Assembly: GCF_034702125.1 (NCBI RefSeq)
Contig: NC_085865.1
Span: 24,456,567 to 24,520,566, forward strand
Length of the DNA stretch: 64,000 bases
From: Engraulis encrasicolus
Lineage: Eukaryota; Chordata; Actinopteri; Clupeiformes; Engraulidae
Direction: 5' to 3'
The notes under the pieces are model-generated. The model saw nothing but the letters and a program-made list of their open reading frames with translations, made no database searches and had not been told where the DNA came from. Positions within the stretch are counted from its first letter, which is position 1; every line of letters begins with the position of its first letter. Below, one piece after another: positions 1 through 13,365 of this stretch. The translations under genes and the position numbers were made by a program.

Positions 1-340
1 AAATTGGCATGTCATATTGATGACACATGCTGGAGTCAAAGTCAACGTCTGCTTGTGCACGCACACAAACACGTATGCACACACACATGATAAAATCATG
101 ATATGCAAAAAAACACCTTGACAAACAAAACAAACAAAAACAACTCATCCCTCTCTACATCCTATCAATAGAACTATATGAACGACTTAAACACACTGGG
201 AGAGAGAAAACTAATCCATTGACTTTTATGATTGCTGAAGTTGAAATCCCACAGTTAGGAGAGGGAGTAAATAGACAGCCTTGTCCCTGGCTCGACTGTT
301 GTGGAGCAAAACATCCTGCAGACACTGTATGTGGCACAAC

Positions 341-446
341 TAGGGTTGCCACTTCTGTCTGACGAAAAACCTGCAAAAAGTATTTTCCAGGACAGACCAT
401 TAAAAATGGGGGCAATCAGGAAAAAACAGGACAGGTGGCAACACTA
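341..446. mobile_element. Short MITE-like element with gttgccac ends
   Basis: The left end reads tagggttgccacttctgtc. The right end is its near-perfect reverse complement, ending gacaggtggcaacacta. About 105 bases lie between the outer ends and no coding capacity is present. It is likely a non-autonomous DNA transposon; superfamily not determined. Confidence 0.55.
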
Positions 447-2019
447 ATAACAGCAAAGTGTGAAATGTATGAGATGGCTAAGTATTTTTCAACCACTGTG
501 CCGTGGAACACTATAGTTTGCCGTGAGAGATCATCATGTGTGCCATGGAAAATTATAGAATGTCTGTAGGTGTTATTATAAGCAAAATGGGTGAAAGAGT
601 GTGTGCCTTAATTGACTCGGAAAAAAAGAAGCTCACTGGCCAAGGTGTAATTTAAGTGTAATGTAATGTGTGCATTGGCTACTAAGAGTCCACCCAAAAA
701 TACTGAATCAAACCAAGATAACGCAAAACACGCCCACTCAATGCAAAAGTGTCTGCTCAAGTTGGGTCTCCTAAGGGGGCGTTGTCCCCTACTTCTTCTT
801 CTCTTTTTGAGGTGTTTGCGCAAGACATGCGCTACCGCCATCTACAGCGCTAAGGGGACTTCATTGATTCTCAACCTCAGGACTCTGAAGGTCTCCTAAC
901 CGAAGGTCTCCTAAAGGGGCGTTAACCCGACATAAAGTGGATACCGGAAAAGAAACAAAATGACGCTTCTTGTTAGATCCACCTTCTTTGGTCCACCCTG
1001 TTCCATCCCAGCACCCAGGCCTGGCTATCAGGCATAAGGAGGAAGTGAGAGCCCCTAGTCTGGCCACAGACCCCTGTCTATGAGTGCACTGACCTTCTAA
1101 TACTGTACTGTGAGAACTGAAGCAAACTCTAATTTAAAGTCTGAGGTAACGATTCAGGCAGTACTGAAACGAAACCCTCACTTTGAGATATTTCGCTACG
1201 CATACGGACTCAAGTCTCTGCAGAGACATACTAGTACGGTGAGAACTGATCAGTCAAACAGTGGAACAATGGGCATGATGATGTCAGTGACAGTGCACAC
1301 GTTCCAAGCACAGCTAATCGGCTGTACGCTCATTGATGTAGATAATTTTCTTGGTAAGACTGAGGTTCTCGTTTATAGGCAGTACTGAAAGGAAACGCTC
1401 ATTGAGAGTCTTTTCTACACATGCTGATTTACTGAAAGGTGGGGGGGGGGTGGGTTCTCTGGTTTCTATGGTTTCAGTTATTTCTATGTCCTTTCTTTAC
1501 ATTTTACAACCGCTCAAGATGTTTCAAAAACAGTAAGAAAGCATCATCTACTGCGGTTGCTTTTCCTTTACGCCCAAAAGCCTTGAGTAAAACCCTTCTA
1601 CCCCTTTTCCAATTTTGACACAATTCATTGCTATACTGTAAACCTTTAAAGAAAATCTGTCACTCTGGAAATGCAGTGGATAAAATAATACTGCAGTGGA
1701 GAACAGCTGGCAGTGTATATGCAGAGAACAACTGTATGTGCTGAGAACACAACGTTCTGCCCAAATACAGCATGGTTATATGGGAAGGTCTATAAGCCAG
1801 GCCTTGAAATTATGGAACATAAAAGGAAGTCAGCATTGTTCAAGCAAGAAGCCCTGTAATATGTTGACTTTCCCATAAACACACATGGGTTCACACATAC
1901 CGACAGAGACAGCCACACAGGCGCAAACACACATACACATGCACACACACCCACACTCAACCGCTAATGCACACATACACATTCACCCACGAACTAACGC
2001 ACGCACGTGCACACACACA

Positions 2020-2020
<1 letters not shown>

Positions 2021-2078
<58 letters not shown>

Positions 2079-2142
2079 GGCCCGAGATAGCACACCAAGC
2101 ACTGTAGGGCACCCGCTCTGTATTGGGGCCCACATTCAGATA

Positions 2143-2193
<51 letters not shown>

Positions 2194-2311
2194 GCGAGGC
2201 GGAATGTTCAGTTTCACTTCCTTCCTTCATCCCGTTTCCTCATTTCCAGGGTGCAACTTGGACAGCCAGTGGCCAGTGAGAGAGCTGTGAGGGGAGAGTG
2301 AAGGAGTGAGC

Positions 2312-2396
<85 letters not shown>
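2021..2396. repeat. Microsatellite cluster: (CT)n, (TG)n, (TG)n
   Basis: Pure CT from about 2021 to 2075, TG from about 2145 to 2191 and TG from about 2314 to 2396, separated by short unique spacers. Confidence 0.97.
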
Positions 2397-2403
<7 letters not shown>

Positions 2404-2591
2404 TACGTGTGGGCGCGCATGCATGTGTGTATGCATGCGTGGATGTGAGCCTGAGTAGGCCTTTAGGTCTTGACAGTGCTTAGAGCCATGTATGGAGGAT
2501 TACTCTGCAGTACAACAACACAACACATGATGAAGAAGACATTTGAGCATCCACAGTGGCTGAATATGGTCTTAGGTTTCCACTGCTGCTG

Positions 2592-2697
<106 letters not shown>

Positions 2698-3017
2698 AAG
2701 AGAGCAGAAAAGTTTACAATAAGTAATGTCAGTTGAGTAACAAGCAAAACGGTTACTTCTGACATCACACATCAAGGACATTTATTAATAATTTCACAAA
2801 CCTCTACTGAAAAGACACTCTCGCACACTGTCTAGAAAAAACAATTTCTGTAATGATGGGACCGAAAGAGAGTTCAGCGAGTTTTTTTTTAAAGGCAAAG
2901 CTTTTGTAACCGTTGGCCTATACAGCCAGCAAAAAAAGACACACTATAAAGGTTTGATGGCCAGCTCTCATCCCTCACATGTGACATCACTACACGTAAA
3001 TAAACACATGTGTGGTC

Positions 3018-3074
3018 TGTCTGTGTGTCTGTCTCTCTCTCTCTGTCTCTCTCTCTCTGTCTCTCTCTCTCTCG
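3018..3074. repeat. (CT)n/(GTCTCT)n imperfect repeat
   Basis: CT-rich run with periodic G interruptions. Confidence 0.9.
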
Positions 3075-3608
3075 GAACTAATGCTGCCTGATATGCTTGT
3101 AGCCATGTTCTCTCTGTCTCTGAACCCCTTTCTACCACATGCTTGAAACAGAGAATCATCATCAGAGAACAGAGAGACATCAGAGAACAATGTTGAGAAA
3201 CTGCAGATTTCACTGACTGAAAAGCTCACCATGACACATGCTAAAGAGGAGTAGTAAATCATATGGACCAATAATTTCAACATTGGAAACCAGCAGAGAA
3301 ATTGAGAAATAAGGAATTTCGCTATCAGTGCATGATGACGTAGCTTTTTAACTGTTTATTTTAAGTCTTCCCTATCAACTGCCACCACACTCTGTCACAG
3401 TGAAACCTCCTGGAAACAAATACAGTAGATCACGAGTAGGACTCAAAATGAGGAATTAGCATCACACGGGCGATACAGTGCACTGGCCACTAGACAGCAG
3501 GTTCACACCAAACGATGACACGTCCCGGATACATCATCCACAGAGGGTGGCCCTCTATGCTTTAATTACAAGCTCAGCGTCACCGTGAGGGCTCTATTAA
3601 AAAAAGAG

Positions 3609-3920
3609 AAGAGGAGAAGAGAAAATGAGAGGAGAGGAGAGGAGAGGAGAGGAGAGGAGAGGAGAGGAGAGGAGAGGAGAGGAGAGGAGAGGAGAGGAGA
3701 GGAGAGGAGAGGAGAGGAGAGAGTAGAAGAGAGGAGCGCAGAAGAGAGAAGTGAGGAGAGGAGAGGAGAGGAGAGGAGAGGAGAGGAGGAGAGAGGAGAG
3801 GAGAGGAGAAGAGAGGAGAGGAGAGGAGAGGAGGAGAGAGGAGAGGAGAGGAGGAGAGAGGAGAGGAGAGGAGAGGAGAGGAGAGGAGATGGGACGGGGG
3901 ACAGGAAGGAGAGGAGAGGA
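3609..3920. repeat. (GGAGA)n polypurine pentanucleotide array
   Basis: About 300 bases of nearly pure purine built from GGAGA/GAGAG units, with few pyrimidine interruptions. The strand bias and mirror symmetry make it a candidate for triplex (H-DNA) formation. Open frames across it are artefacts. Confidence 0.95.
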
Positions 3921-3981
3921 GGTGGGGGTGGGGGAGGGTATAGGAGCTTGTGGGGTGCGGCTGTGCAGTGGTGGGACAACA

Positions 3982-3983
<2 letters not shown>

Positions 3984-4072
<89 letters not shown>

Positions 4073-4176
4073 CATGTGTGTGAGTGTGTGTGTCTTCGTA
4101 TGTGTGTGAGTGTGTGGGTGTGTGTGGGGGGTGTTGGTATGGTGGGGGTTGCCTGCCTGCCTGCCTGCCTGCCTTT
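3984..4176. repeat. (TG)n followed by (GCCT)n
   Basis: Pure TG to about 4069, degenerate TG to about 4130, then a short GCCT tetranucleotide run at 4151-4176. Confidence 0.95.
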
Positions 4177-4420
4177 CTCTGGCTTTTCTCTGCCTTTGTC
4201 TGCTGCTGGTCCCCTGGGTCGCGGGCCGCCTGCGTCCCCATGTGTGGAAATGAGCCGGTGATAAACTAGCTGCCACGCTTTTCATGAATAATTCACCCAC
4301 GCCCAGCCCCGCTGCTACTACGACTACCCCCTCAGTTATGGAAATTTCACCTTCCGCGACGCAAAGTTGTTGGACGTTTTTCGCGGACCGGCCCTATTGT
4401 GGTTGTGCGTTAGGGTGCTC

Positions 4421-4525
<105 letters not shown>

Positions 4526-5565
4526 TAAACCATTGTTGGCCCATGACATTGAGCCTAATCGACACGCTCAATAGCGCATTTGAATGTGCATGATTTCCAC
4601 TCACGGAAACCATTAAAAAAAGTGGTCTCCCCAGAATTGCGTCTTTCAAAAACTCCCTTTCATATTGTAATGGTAAGATTAAAGATAATGTTTTATTAAT
4701 ACTTCTGAAGGCATACACATTGTTAACTCATTAAATGATGACTAATAGAAGCTGACACCGGCATAAATGGAGGCCCCTTGGAACTGCTTGCTTTTGGGGT
4801 GAGGGGGGCGATCAGCAGCCCCTGGCTTCTGGAGCTTATCCCATCCCTGCATCCAAAGCATTACTGTGCCAACAACAGTAGGTCCATCGCTCCCACACAC
4901 TGGAAACAAAATGCCATACTCAATACGAGTCATAGGCTACTCAATACATGCCAAAATGCCACACGGAAATACATAACTTAATATTTTACACTATTTTCCT
5001 ATGTTTTTTAACTACAAAATACAGTATGCGCAAACATAGACACATACATACACGCACCACAGACACTGACACAGACACAGACATGCACAGAGACACAGAC
5101 ACAGACACACGCTTCTGTTCAATCGTGCTCACTCCATTTCCGCTGGCTGATGTACACGTCTATTGAACGTGTCTACTAATTCCAAACGAGGGTTAAAGCG
5201 ATAAAAAAATGCCAATAACCATTTCAGTTTTTAACACGCACTCAACTTGAGTGGTGTTCTGTCTGGTTGAGACAACAGCAACAAAAAAAACCCCTCAATT
5301 ACATTGCCAGAAGCCAATTGTATTGATACATGGATGGCGCACCGCCACCACGAATGGTTCAGCTTTGCCAAATCACTTTCATCTAACAGGCCTGGTGGAG
5401 AAACCAGAGATCTCTAAGATATCAGTAGGTAGTCAGTTCAAAGGGCTGTCAGTATGTATTCTGCGTTCTGTAATAAAAGTATTTGTAAATCCGTGGCCCC
5501 CCAACCCCCTCCCTTTCATCTGTTTTATCTGCGTCTCAGAGGGCCAGTGTGTCAGTGAATGAATG

Positions 5566-5575
5566 AGAGAGAGAG

Positions 5576-5628
<53 letters not shown>

Positions 5629-5655
5629 CAGAGACAGAGACAGAGAGAGAGTACA
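5566..5655. repeat. (GA)n microsatellite
   Basis: GA run passing into GAGACA units at its right end. Confidence 0.95.
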
Positions 5656-6183
5656 CACAAAAGACAGCAACTGTACTAGTGACAAGAAAAAAAAATCAAA
5701 GGTTGGTCAAGGGTCATTATGAATACCACTCCCCAATGGGTTTTCAGTGTATAGCGCGGCTACGATACGGTCTGAAGAGATTTTGGGTCCAGTCTGAGGG
5801 AGGAAGGTATGGTAATCTGGCCCAGCCCAGAGCAGGCAGCAGATGGTATTTGAAAACATGGAGAGGGAAACGTGGCAGCAGCCTGTTTTCAATAAAGTGA
5901 GTACCCTGCTGACACAGTGGAGAGACTGCTGCTGCACACACTACTATCTATCAGCCGTGGCGAAGGTGGTGTGTTTATTAGCCTACCCGTCAAAATATTA
6001 ACTCCACATGAGATATGATATCATATTTCATTTGTTTATATTACTTTTCTGCTTTGGAATAAAGATTTTCTCTCTTTAATCTGACAGTTACCATTTATTT
6101 GCTTCCCAGGGGCGTGTTAATGTGTGTAGACCTACAGTACACTGATGACATTTTCTATATGCAGTTTTACTTTTCTTTTATTG

Positions 6184-6186
<3 letters not shown>

Positions 6187-6267
<81 letters not shown>
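6187..6267. repeat. (TG)n microsatellite
   Basis: About 80 bases of uninterrupted TG, 380 bases downstream of vav3 exon 1 in the sense of transcription. Confidence 0.97.
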
Positions 6268-6268
<1 letters not shown>

Positions 6269-6647
6269 GTCTTCTTTGTAATGGCCAATGCGATTATGAA
6301 ACATTTATTTCGCTAGGCTTCAGGCATTCACTCCATCTCACACGGACCCCATCACCTATAGAGGGCAGACTTCATTCCAAATTCAGATAACGGTACGCGG
6401 CTCATGGTGACACCGAGAATAAATAATAAACCCCGATGGCACTTCAGTATTAGGCATATTCACTAAAGAGTCAGTGAATTCACACAGAAATATTTTGCAG
6501 TTTGAGAAACTTTTACACTGTTGCGCATGTTTTGAAAGAAAAAAAGAAATAGCATGCAATGCAATGCGTAGCCAATCACTGACCAGTATTCCAACACACT
6601 TGCACTGCGTAACCTAAAGCTGGACTTGAAGACATTATATGCTATAC

Positions 6648-6851
6648 CTGTGACATCTGTGGCCTCAAATTGATCTCCTTCAGGTTGATGGAGTGTGGTC
6701 TCAAATTGTTAAGGAGCTGACACAGAAGAACCCCGTCCCGAAGTGTTTGGGCAAGATCGAACACCTGGGCAGACTCCCATGTTACACGGTGCGTCGGTGG
6801 AAGCACCTTGCAGTTGATCAACCAAGACGCACACTGCCTCCAGTACTCCAT
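6648..6851 (-). CDS. vav3: VAV-family Rho GEF, first coding exon (vav3-like)
   Basis: This is coding exon 1 of a VAV guanine-nucleotide exchange factor, which activates Rac/Rho GTPases downstream of receptor tyrosine kinases. The 68 codons start [13 protein letters not shown] and hold the front half of the calponin-homology domain, with the hallmark blocks [20 protein letters not shown] and [10 protein letters not shown]. The exon ends exactly at the family's usual junction after MSQ, followed by a GT donor at 6647-6646 (minus strand). An ATG-ATG pair occurs at the start; the second (6851-6849) is chosen because VAV proteins begin ME-x-[15 protein letters not shown] and [13 protein letters not shown] match what I recall of VAV3 better than VAV1 or VAV2. 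No later exon was found at lower coordinates, so the gene continues beyond the left edge after a long first intron. VAV family is near certain; the vav3 assignment is likely. Confidence 0.88.
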
Positions 6852-7130
6852 CATATTTTCGCCAGTTAAGTCTTCGTCTCTGGACTGTTTGTCTTGTCTT
6901 CTGTGAACTGTTCAAATCACCGGCAACTTAAATTATCCTGCTGTGGTGGTGCTCCTCTGTTTGGTGGCTCACGTTGTGTGAGCGAAAGTCGGAAGCAAGC
7001 TTTGAATCCGCTCCCCGCTTTAACATCGCAGATAAACACTTGTTTTCATCGACAAATCTTGTTTTAGTCACTGATGACGGAGTCGTTCCGAGGAAAACCA
7101 CAAGCTATCCTGGTGCGTTCTCCCTCCTCT
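6852..7130 (-). promoter_or_regulatory. 5' UTR and presumed promoter side of vav3
   Basis: This stretch lies directly upstream of the vav3 start codon on the minus strand. It is unique sequence of mixed composition and ends at the (CT)n run at 7141. No clear TATA box or CpG island is visible. The call rests on position only. Confidence 0.4.
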
Positions 7131-7136
7131 CTCTCT

Positions 7137-7140
<4 letters not shown>

Positions 7141-7186
<46 letters not shown>
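7141..7186. repeat. (CT)n microsatellite upstream of vav3
   Basis: Pure CT run about 290 bases upstream of the vav3 start codon. On the sense strand of vav3 it reads as GA. Confidence 0.95.
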
Positions 7187-7189
<3 letters not shown>

Positions 7190-8450
7190 ATCGTAAAGCT
7201 CCCCTCCCCTACAGCCACCGCTGCGTTAGGTCTGTGCTCCGTTGTCTTCCGCCTGCCAGTCATATGTTCCGTGTAGTGAGCGATATGGTCACCCTACTGT
7301 TATGTGTGCTGCAGCTATATTGGCCCTGTGGAAAGGGGGTGCATTTGGGACGTGTTAAACTGTTTAAGGCGTTTGTGACACCCAAATGCACTCATACGAG
7401 TCACCCAGTCAGCGTCAAATCAAATAGCCTAACCTGAACGGTTGCAAAACTGTCCCTCGAAGGAAGTGCAGCAATCTTTCATGGCTTACACATTTCAAGT
7501 GATGTCTTCGTGTCTCGACTTGGTCTATTTACATTACAGCAAGTATTGTTCCTCCGTGCGTAATGCGTGTTCCATCTTTGCACTAATTTTTTGCACTTTT
7601 CCTGCACTAATGCCTGGACTGGCTCGGTGTTAATAGCCTATACTTAATACATAAATAAATAAATTACCCTATTTGGCATCTGCTCTCATTTTTCTCTATA
7701 TTTTTTGTGCACTTTGAACCTGCAAGTGATGTTCATGTGTTATGATTATGTCCTCCCTTATAAGTCACTTTGGACCAAATGCCAAATGTGATGCAATGTG
7801 TGTTGACCCTAATAATGCCAATATAAAAGCACACCATGTGATACAGCACACACTGTGTGTGCACTGTATTTTACTGTAAGTGGAGTTCAAAACTCGGAAA
7901 AGACAAGGATACATGGCTCTTGCCTTTTCTAGGATGAGGCACCAGGGTGTTCAGTATGGACATCCTGTTTCTGGTGGCGCTGTTGTTCCTGTCACAGAGA
8001 ACTTTGTCAAAGTCTGTCACTTACATGGCCTATCTCTTCCTGCTGAATCACCCTTGGGCTAAATCAAGTATTGGTGTTGTTGTGCATGAATAATGAATGA
8101 GCAATATTTATCTCCCATTGCCATCATGCTACAGCTTGGTGAAGTAAGCAAGACCAGCCATGTGCCAGGCACGGTATGGTGAGACATTTCTTCTTGGCTC
8201 CCTCTCCTGCAGGTACAGAGTAAACTCTCTTGAGTGGGAGGAAAACCTCAGTTCCTGGTGGGAAGAAGTACAATGTTTTCAAATGATGTTAATACTTTGG
8301 CATTCGTTTCTCCCGTAAACGGATAGTGAGTAAAGAAGTGCTGACATTGCCCATATACGGATCTCCAGCTGTTTTAATGTGCAGTAACCATTAACAATAT
8401 ATTTCATAATACTGTAATAATTGGCTTCAGTAATGGAGGTCTACTGATGA
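7187..8450. other. Intergenic sequence, nothing recognised
   Basis: Mixed-composition DNA with no exon that could be tied to a family. Short open frames here lack splice context and family similarity. Confidence 0.5.
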
Positions 8451-8454
8451 GAGT

Positions 8455-8610
8455 AAGGGGCAGGGCCTCTGACAGCTTTGGCCGGGCCCAGGACAAAGTC
8501 ATCTGAAAGGGCCCCCCACTCAATACATACAATTTAATGAGAACCCGATTCTTGGCCCTCTCTGTCCCTGGGCCTGGGAGAACGGTTCCCTTTGTCCCCC
8601 TCTGTCAGCT
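8455..8610. repeat. Interspersed repeat, gggcccagga-caaag-catctgaaag family
   Basis: The block around gcccaggacaaagtcatctg and the following ggcccctcact-rich stretch recur, diverged, at 15990-16150. A related GC-rich block may be at 63915-64000. Class unknown. Confidence 0.55.
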
Positions 8611-8783
8611 TCCCTGGAAAGGGATACATTGATATTACTTGATACAGTTTTGAGTGATATGTATATAACACGGGACTCCTGAGTGCAGAGAGTAGAGCAG
8701 AGCAGAGTTGAGAGAGTTTGCAGCTGACTTGCCACAGTATTTTAGGGTGGGGGCATGACTCAAGGAGCCAGCCCCAGATTTTT

Positions 8784-8785
<2 letters not shown>

Positions 8786-8881
<96 letters not shown>

Positions 8882-8960
8882 TCACTCACTCACTCACTCA
8901 CTCACTCACTCACACTCTCTCTCTCTCTCACACTCTCTCTCTCTCTCTCTGTCTCTCTCA
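8786..8960. repeat. Compound microsatellite (CA)n(CTCA)n(CT)n
   Basis: Pure CA to about 8876, then about nine CTCA units, then CT with CA interruptions. This is a textbook compound array. Confidence 0.97.
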
Positions 8961-9359
8961 ACCATCATCCTACCGTCCTCTTGGGGACTTGAGATGAGGG
9001 CAAACAACAGGTCAGGGCCAGACATGGAAAGGGGATTCATCACTCTCAAATTATCACCATTACTTCCTCTATCTCTCCATCCATAAAGACAGCTCGCTGA
9101 GGGACGGCTGTAAAGGAGCTACCACACGGTAGTTAATGATGTACTAACAACAGATTGCACTTCCTCACTGTAATTATTTTGAAGGCCATGATGATTGGAA
9201 GAGACAACAGCTGTGAAGGATTAACAAGGTAACTAGATGTTTTGTGACTTGCCACAATGCCCAGAGATCAAGGAGAAATAAACACTTTTCAAATATATAT
9301 TTATTACATGCTATTTGCCCAATAACACATCCAAGACACACTTACTTGTATAAATAAAC

Positions 9360-9660
9360 TAACTAGTAGAAGCACTGAGAGTGCAAACCTCTGCCAAGGT
9401 CATGGGGTCACTGACACCATAACATCTACACGCTGTGGAATCCTATGCCTATAATATAACTTATTATATATATCATATAAAAAATCCTGGATCCAGATCA
9501 CCACCAAAATGTAATAACTTGTTCCTTTTGTCATTTCCACCAACTCCACAACATTTCATCAAAATCCGTTCATAACTTTTCGAGTTACCCTGCAGACGGA
9601 CAAACAAACAAACCAATGCGACCAAAAACATAACCTCCTTAGCGACGGTAACAATGCTTG
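9360..9660. mobile_element. Degenerate retroelement 3' fragment
   Basis: Phrases such as gatccagatcaccaccaaa and catttcatcaaaatccgttc-ataacttttcgagtta, followed by gcagacggacaaacaaac and a cctcc-rich end, resemble 3' tails of old fish LINE/SINE families as I remember them. No open frame remains. Confidence 0.4.
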
Positions 9661-10784
9661 CAAATGAAGTGAGTTTTTGGCATTGGGGGAAAATGCATCA
9701 GGTAACTCTGTACATCGCCCTATTTGGCATGTCGCCAGCACTATGAGTCAACCAAGTCCACTCCATATTGGTCACAGGATAGCCTGGAGGACTGGACTGG
9801 ACTGCACAGGAAGGAAGCGTCACATCGACTGTGCAGTGTGTGCAGGGGTCAGTCAGCGTCACCGCCAGTGTCGGTCGAATTCGCTCCCTCTCTCACTGAC
9901 TCGCTCCCTCGCTCGGTCTCCCTCCACGGACGCTATTTTGGAGCCTTGGCACACGGCAAGCCAGTCCCGGCCCCCACTGGGCCAGCAGATGATCAAAGCC
10001 GTTGTGTTGTAAGTGCCAGGAGCCTTGGGCCCATGCCTGTAGTATGCCTGTGTGCCTGTGTGCCCGTGCCTATGCCGCAGTGCCAGCATTCCGCTGTTTG
10101 CAATATCTCACTGTCACGCCACTGCGGCGTGCATGCCTGCAATTTATGCCCAGTGTCACTGTCCACTCCTGACTGTGACTGTGATGGTATGTGTGTGACA
10201 GGCCAAAGTGGTGACAGGGCGTGATATCTTTACAGCAGCTCACAAAATAAGGTTGTTTGAAATTTGACATATTATAGTTGTAAGTGTTACTCACACTCTT
10301 CAGTGCCCAAGTGATAGTATTTTTTTTACTCTTTGGAACAAATAAGGTTGCGTGATAATTAAAAAATGTTAATGTTAAAAGATCTTATTCTTACTATTCC
10401 TTATTATCATTGGTGTGCATTCACAAAAAAACAAGGCTGTATTATTTGTGGCATTTGACTTCATACAGCTATAGAACTTGTTAACACTCTTCAGTGCACA
10501 CATGGTAATACTTCTGTGCATTCCCTAACTATTCCAGCATGCACTTACATGTCATCGGTTAAGGCAAAGTGGCATCTCACTTGCACCCTTCAGTACAGCT
10601 ATCCTCCATTAAAAGCATACTAGTGCTTAAGCCATTGTAAGAGTCTTATTTATGGTGCACTAAAGATTTAAATCACATTACGGGCTGTACGAGTGGAGAT
10701 CTTTGAAGTGGTATCATCATGATACAATGGATTTCTGCTAATCCCCCCTTTAAGAGATATTGATCTGGTGGAGGATGGAGCAAG
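9661..10784. other. Intergenic sequence, nothing recognised
   Basis: Two long open frames (9677-10012 and 9724-10224) overlap in different frames, lack splice signals in register and show no family motif, so neither is called a gene. Confidence 0.5.
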
Positions 10785-11062
10785 CAGAGGCGGTCTTTCC
10801 ATTGGGCAAACCTAGGCAATTGCCTAGGGCCCCAAACAAATCTGACCTCCATGGGGGCCCCAACTGTCACATCAGTCGCGGTAAACACACAAAGTAGGCT
10901 TAATCTTACTTTGTCACTTAAGTTAAGTACTCGAAGATGTAAATGAGACAAAACAGCAAATAGCACCAAAACACAGAATTGTAGGCCTATGTCTATAATG
11001 CCTTTTTGGGGCCCCAGGCTTATATTTCGTCCAGGGCCCGAAAATGGCTAGATCCGGCCCTG
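10785..11062. mobile_element. Non-autonomous hAT-like element with 8-base target duplication
   Basis: The element begins CAGAGGCGGTC and ends GATCCGGCCCTG, which are imperfect inverted termini. It is flanked by ggagcaag (10777-10784) and ggagtaag (11063-11070), an 8-base duplication with one difference. Length is 278 bases with no coding capacity. Eight-base duplications and CAG...CTG ends are typical of hAT elements. Confidence 0.75.
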
Positions 11063-11849
11063 GGAGTAAGCCTGCCCTCTATCTGCCTGCAGGTCCTCAT
11101 TTTGGGGTTGGGGGGTAAAGACTGGGACTAAAGAGGGGCCTGAGAAATCAATACAGAGGGAGGGAGAGACCCAGGAGCGGATCGTTTGGGAACACAAGAG
11201 AGGGTATCAGCCTGGTGGCTACGGTGGCGGCAGGTTTGTGGGGAGAGTGCATGGGGTTGGGGGGTGAAAGGCCCGGGGACGAGGGAGAGCTCTCAGACAG
11301 TACATTTTGCAGTGCTAATCCAACACTTAGAGAGTCGATTGCAACATTTGTGATGTTGCCCCTACTCGTTAAGTGTTGAGTTAATGCTGCAGAATGTTCA
11401 GTATAGGGTTGGGGAGGTGGGGTGAGTGTGAAGAGATAACAGTGTGTTTGGTGAGAGGTGATGCACCACTGTGTCAGACACATGAAGTAAGAGGACAAAG
11501 AGAGGGCCTGGAGGGTGGCAATCTTTTCAGACAGTTTACAGGGGAGTTAAGCCAGTCAATGTCACCATTACTTCATCTGCGCTGTAGTATACAATGTGCT
11601 CTGAAAGAGCTGAATAAGAGAGGCGAATAAGAGGTGAATAAGAGAATAAGGTAAATACATTTCAATTCAATTCAGTTTATTATAAGGACCATGTACAATT
11701 AAAATGTAAATGTTGCCATTTTATGCATTGTACCAGAGTTAGCCTAAGGTTAATCTGTAGTCCCTGACAGAACATAAAACATTTAAATAGAATAAAATGA
11801 AATAATAAAGTAAATCCATCAAAAACATATGAATATAGTTTGTACATAT

Positions 11850-12010
11850 AAAGGGATTACTGTGGCGCAGTGCGCTAAACCCCCCACATTTGGGCTTACA
11901 TTGGAGTCTGACCGGGGTCATTTTCCGGCCCTGACCCATCTCTCTCTCCCAATCATTTCCTTTCTACTCCCACACTTGTAATATAATAATAAAGGCCAAA
12001 AAGCCCCCAA
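11850..12010 (+). mobile_element. tRNA-related SINE copy
   Basis: The left part reads actgtggcgcagtgcgctaa, an A-box-like start. The 3' part has the pyrimidine-rich block ccatctctctctcccaatc and an end rich in aaaggccaaaaagcccc. This arrangement matches a common fish SINE tail as I recall it. Boundaries are approximate. Confidence 0.5.
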
Positions 12011-12225
12011 AAATACTAAATATTAAAGGGATTACTAAGGACGTTTTTCAACTAATGTAATCTCAGCCTGTATTATTATTAGGCCTATTATATTATTGTG
12101 CATAGGCAATGGCAGGAACATTAAAGAATCTGCCCTTCCTGTCATCATGCAGATACCCTATATCACTTCATTTCACTCAGCTGACAGCTTCTGCTTTTGT
12201 AAGAGTGACTGTGTGTTTACATGCA

Positions 12226-12346
<121 letters not shown>

Positions 12347-12654
12347 CTTCCCCAAGTTAGTGAAGACATCAGCAGCTGAGCAACTGGCACTGACAACTGT
12401 TTGTTATGAAATAATAAGGGTGTGTTCGCTGAGCGCAACTTTAAGATGATTGGATTTTAGGCCAAAGGGAGTGTCCATGTTTTTGGTGGTTATCTCACTT
12501 CTCAAGCCACAGCGCCTCTCACACCAGCAGTTTTGAAATGTGTTACTTCAAGTGTACCATTCACTGACAGGCTCTTCAGTCAGTTCATCAAAAGGTAGGT
12601 TTCATGTAATGTTAATGAAGGGTAGAGGTTAAGGTGTACTTTTGGCCTACTTAA

Positions 12655-12739
12655 TGATAGTAATAATAACAACAATAATGATAATAATAATAATAACAGA
12701 GAGAATGCAAGAATAGCCTAATATAGAAAAGTAGCTCTG

Positions 12740-12774
<35 letters not shown>

Positions 12775-12880
12775 CATAATAATAATCATAATAATAATCA
12801 TAATACATATTAATTATCATTATTATTATCATTTTAATTGTAATTACATATAATAATAATTATATAATAATAAACATATC
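12655..12880. repeat. (TAA)n trinucleotide repeat region
   Basis: Imperfect TAA/TAATCA repeats, purest from about 12741 to 12775, with flanking AT-rich degenerate units. Confidence 0.9.
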
Positions 12881-13299
12881 ATTACAAATCAAGAAAACAG
12901 TTTTGCATCGGTGGAGGTCACAAAAACAAGTGCAGACGTTTCAGGAAGATATGAACACATAGGCCTAGGCTACTTATGGTTTCAAAAGGGAAAACACATT
13001 AGCAGTGAGGATTCCAAAGTGAGAAACATAATAACATGAAAGATAACAAGTAGGCTTATTGTATGCACACAAGACTTGATAGACCAAAAAAGGAAAAAGA
13101 TGACATAGGCTAGATGCTACAACAGTGGGACCCTTAACACGGGGTCAACTCCGCCAGAAAACATTCATAACAAATTTTAGAGCATTTATCTCAACAAAAA
13201 GCTTGCACACATCTTCAAAAGTATAGTGAAACGGGGGGTGGGTGGGAATAGAGTTGGCGTATGCCTGGAGCCTGTGAGTCACACAACAGCCCGGAACCT

Positions 13300-13365
13300 T
13301 AGAAATTGATCCGTGCTTCTCGTCGGCACCTAATGTTTGCCGCTCAGCAGAGGACAGGGCTAAAG
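13300..13365 (+). other. Candidate 5' non-coding exon of selenoprotein J
   Basis: The start codon of the downstream gene sits directly after an acceptor (14441-14444), so an upstream non-coding exon is expected. The sequence ending ggctaaag before gtaaac at 13366 is a reasonable donor in a less AT-rich stretch. The start is arbitrary. This is inference only. Confidence 0.25.

Noticed and set aside
3566..4300. Long minus-strand open frame of 244 codons
   Set aside because: It translates (GGAGA)n and (TG)n arrays into Ser-Leu and His-Thr runs; no splice or family signal.
9677..10224. Overlapping open frames suggesting a short gene
   Set aside because: Two frames are open over the same DNA, neither shows a domain, and no acceptor or donor fits.
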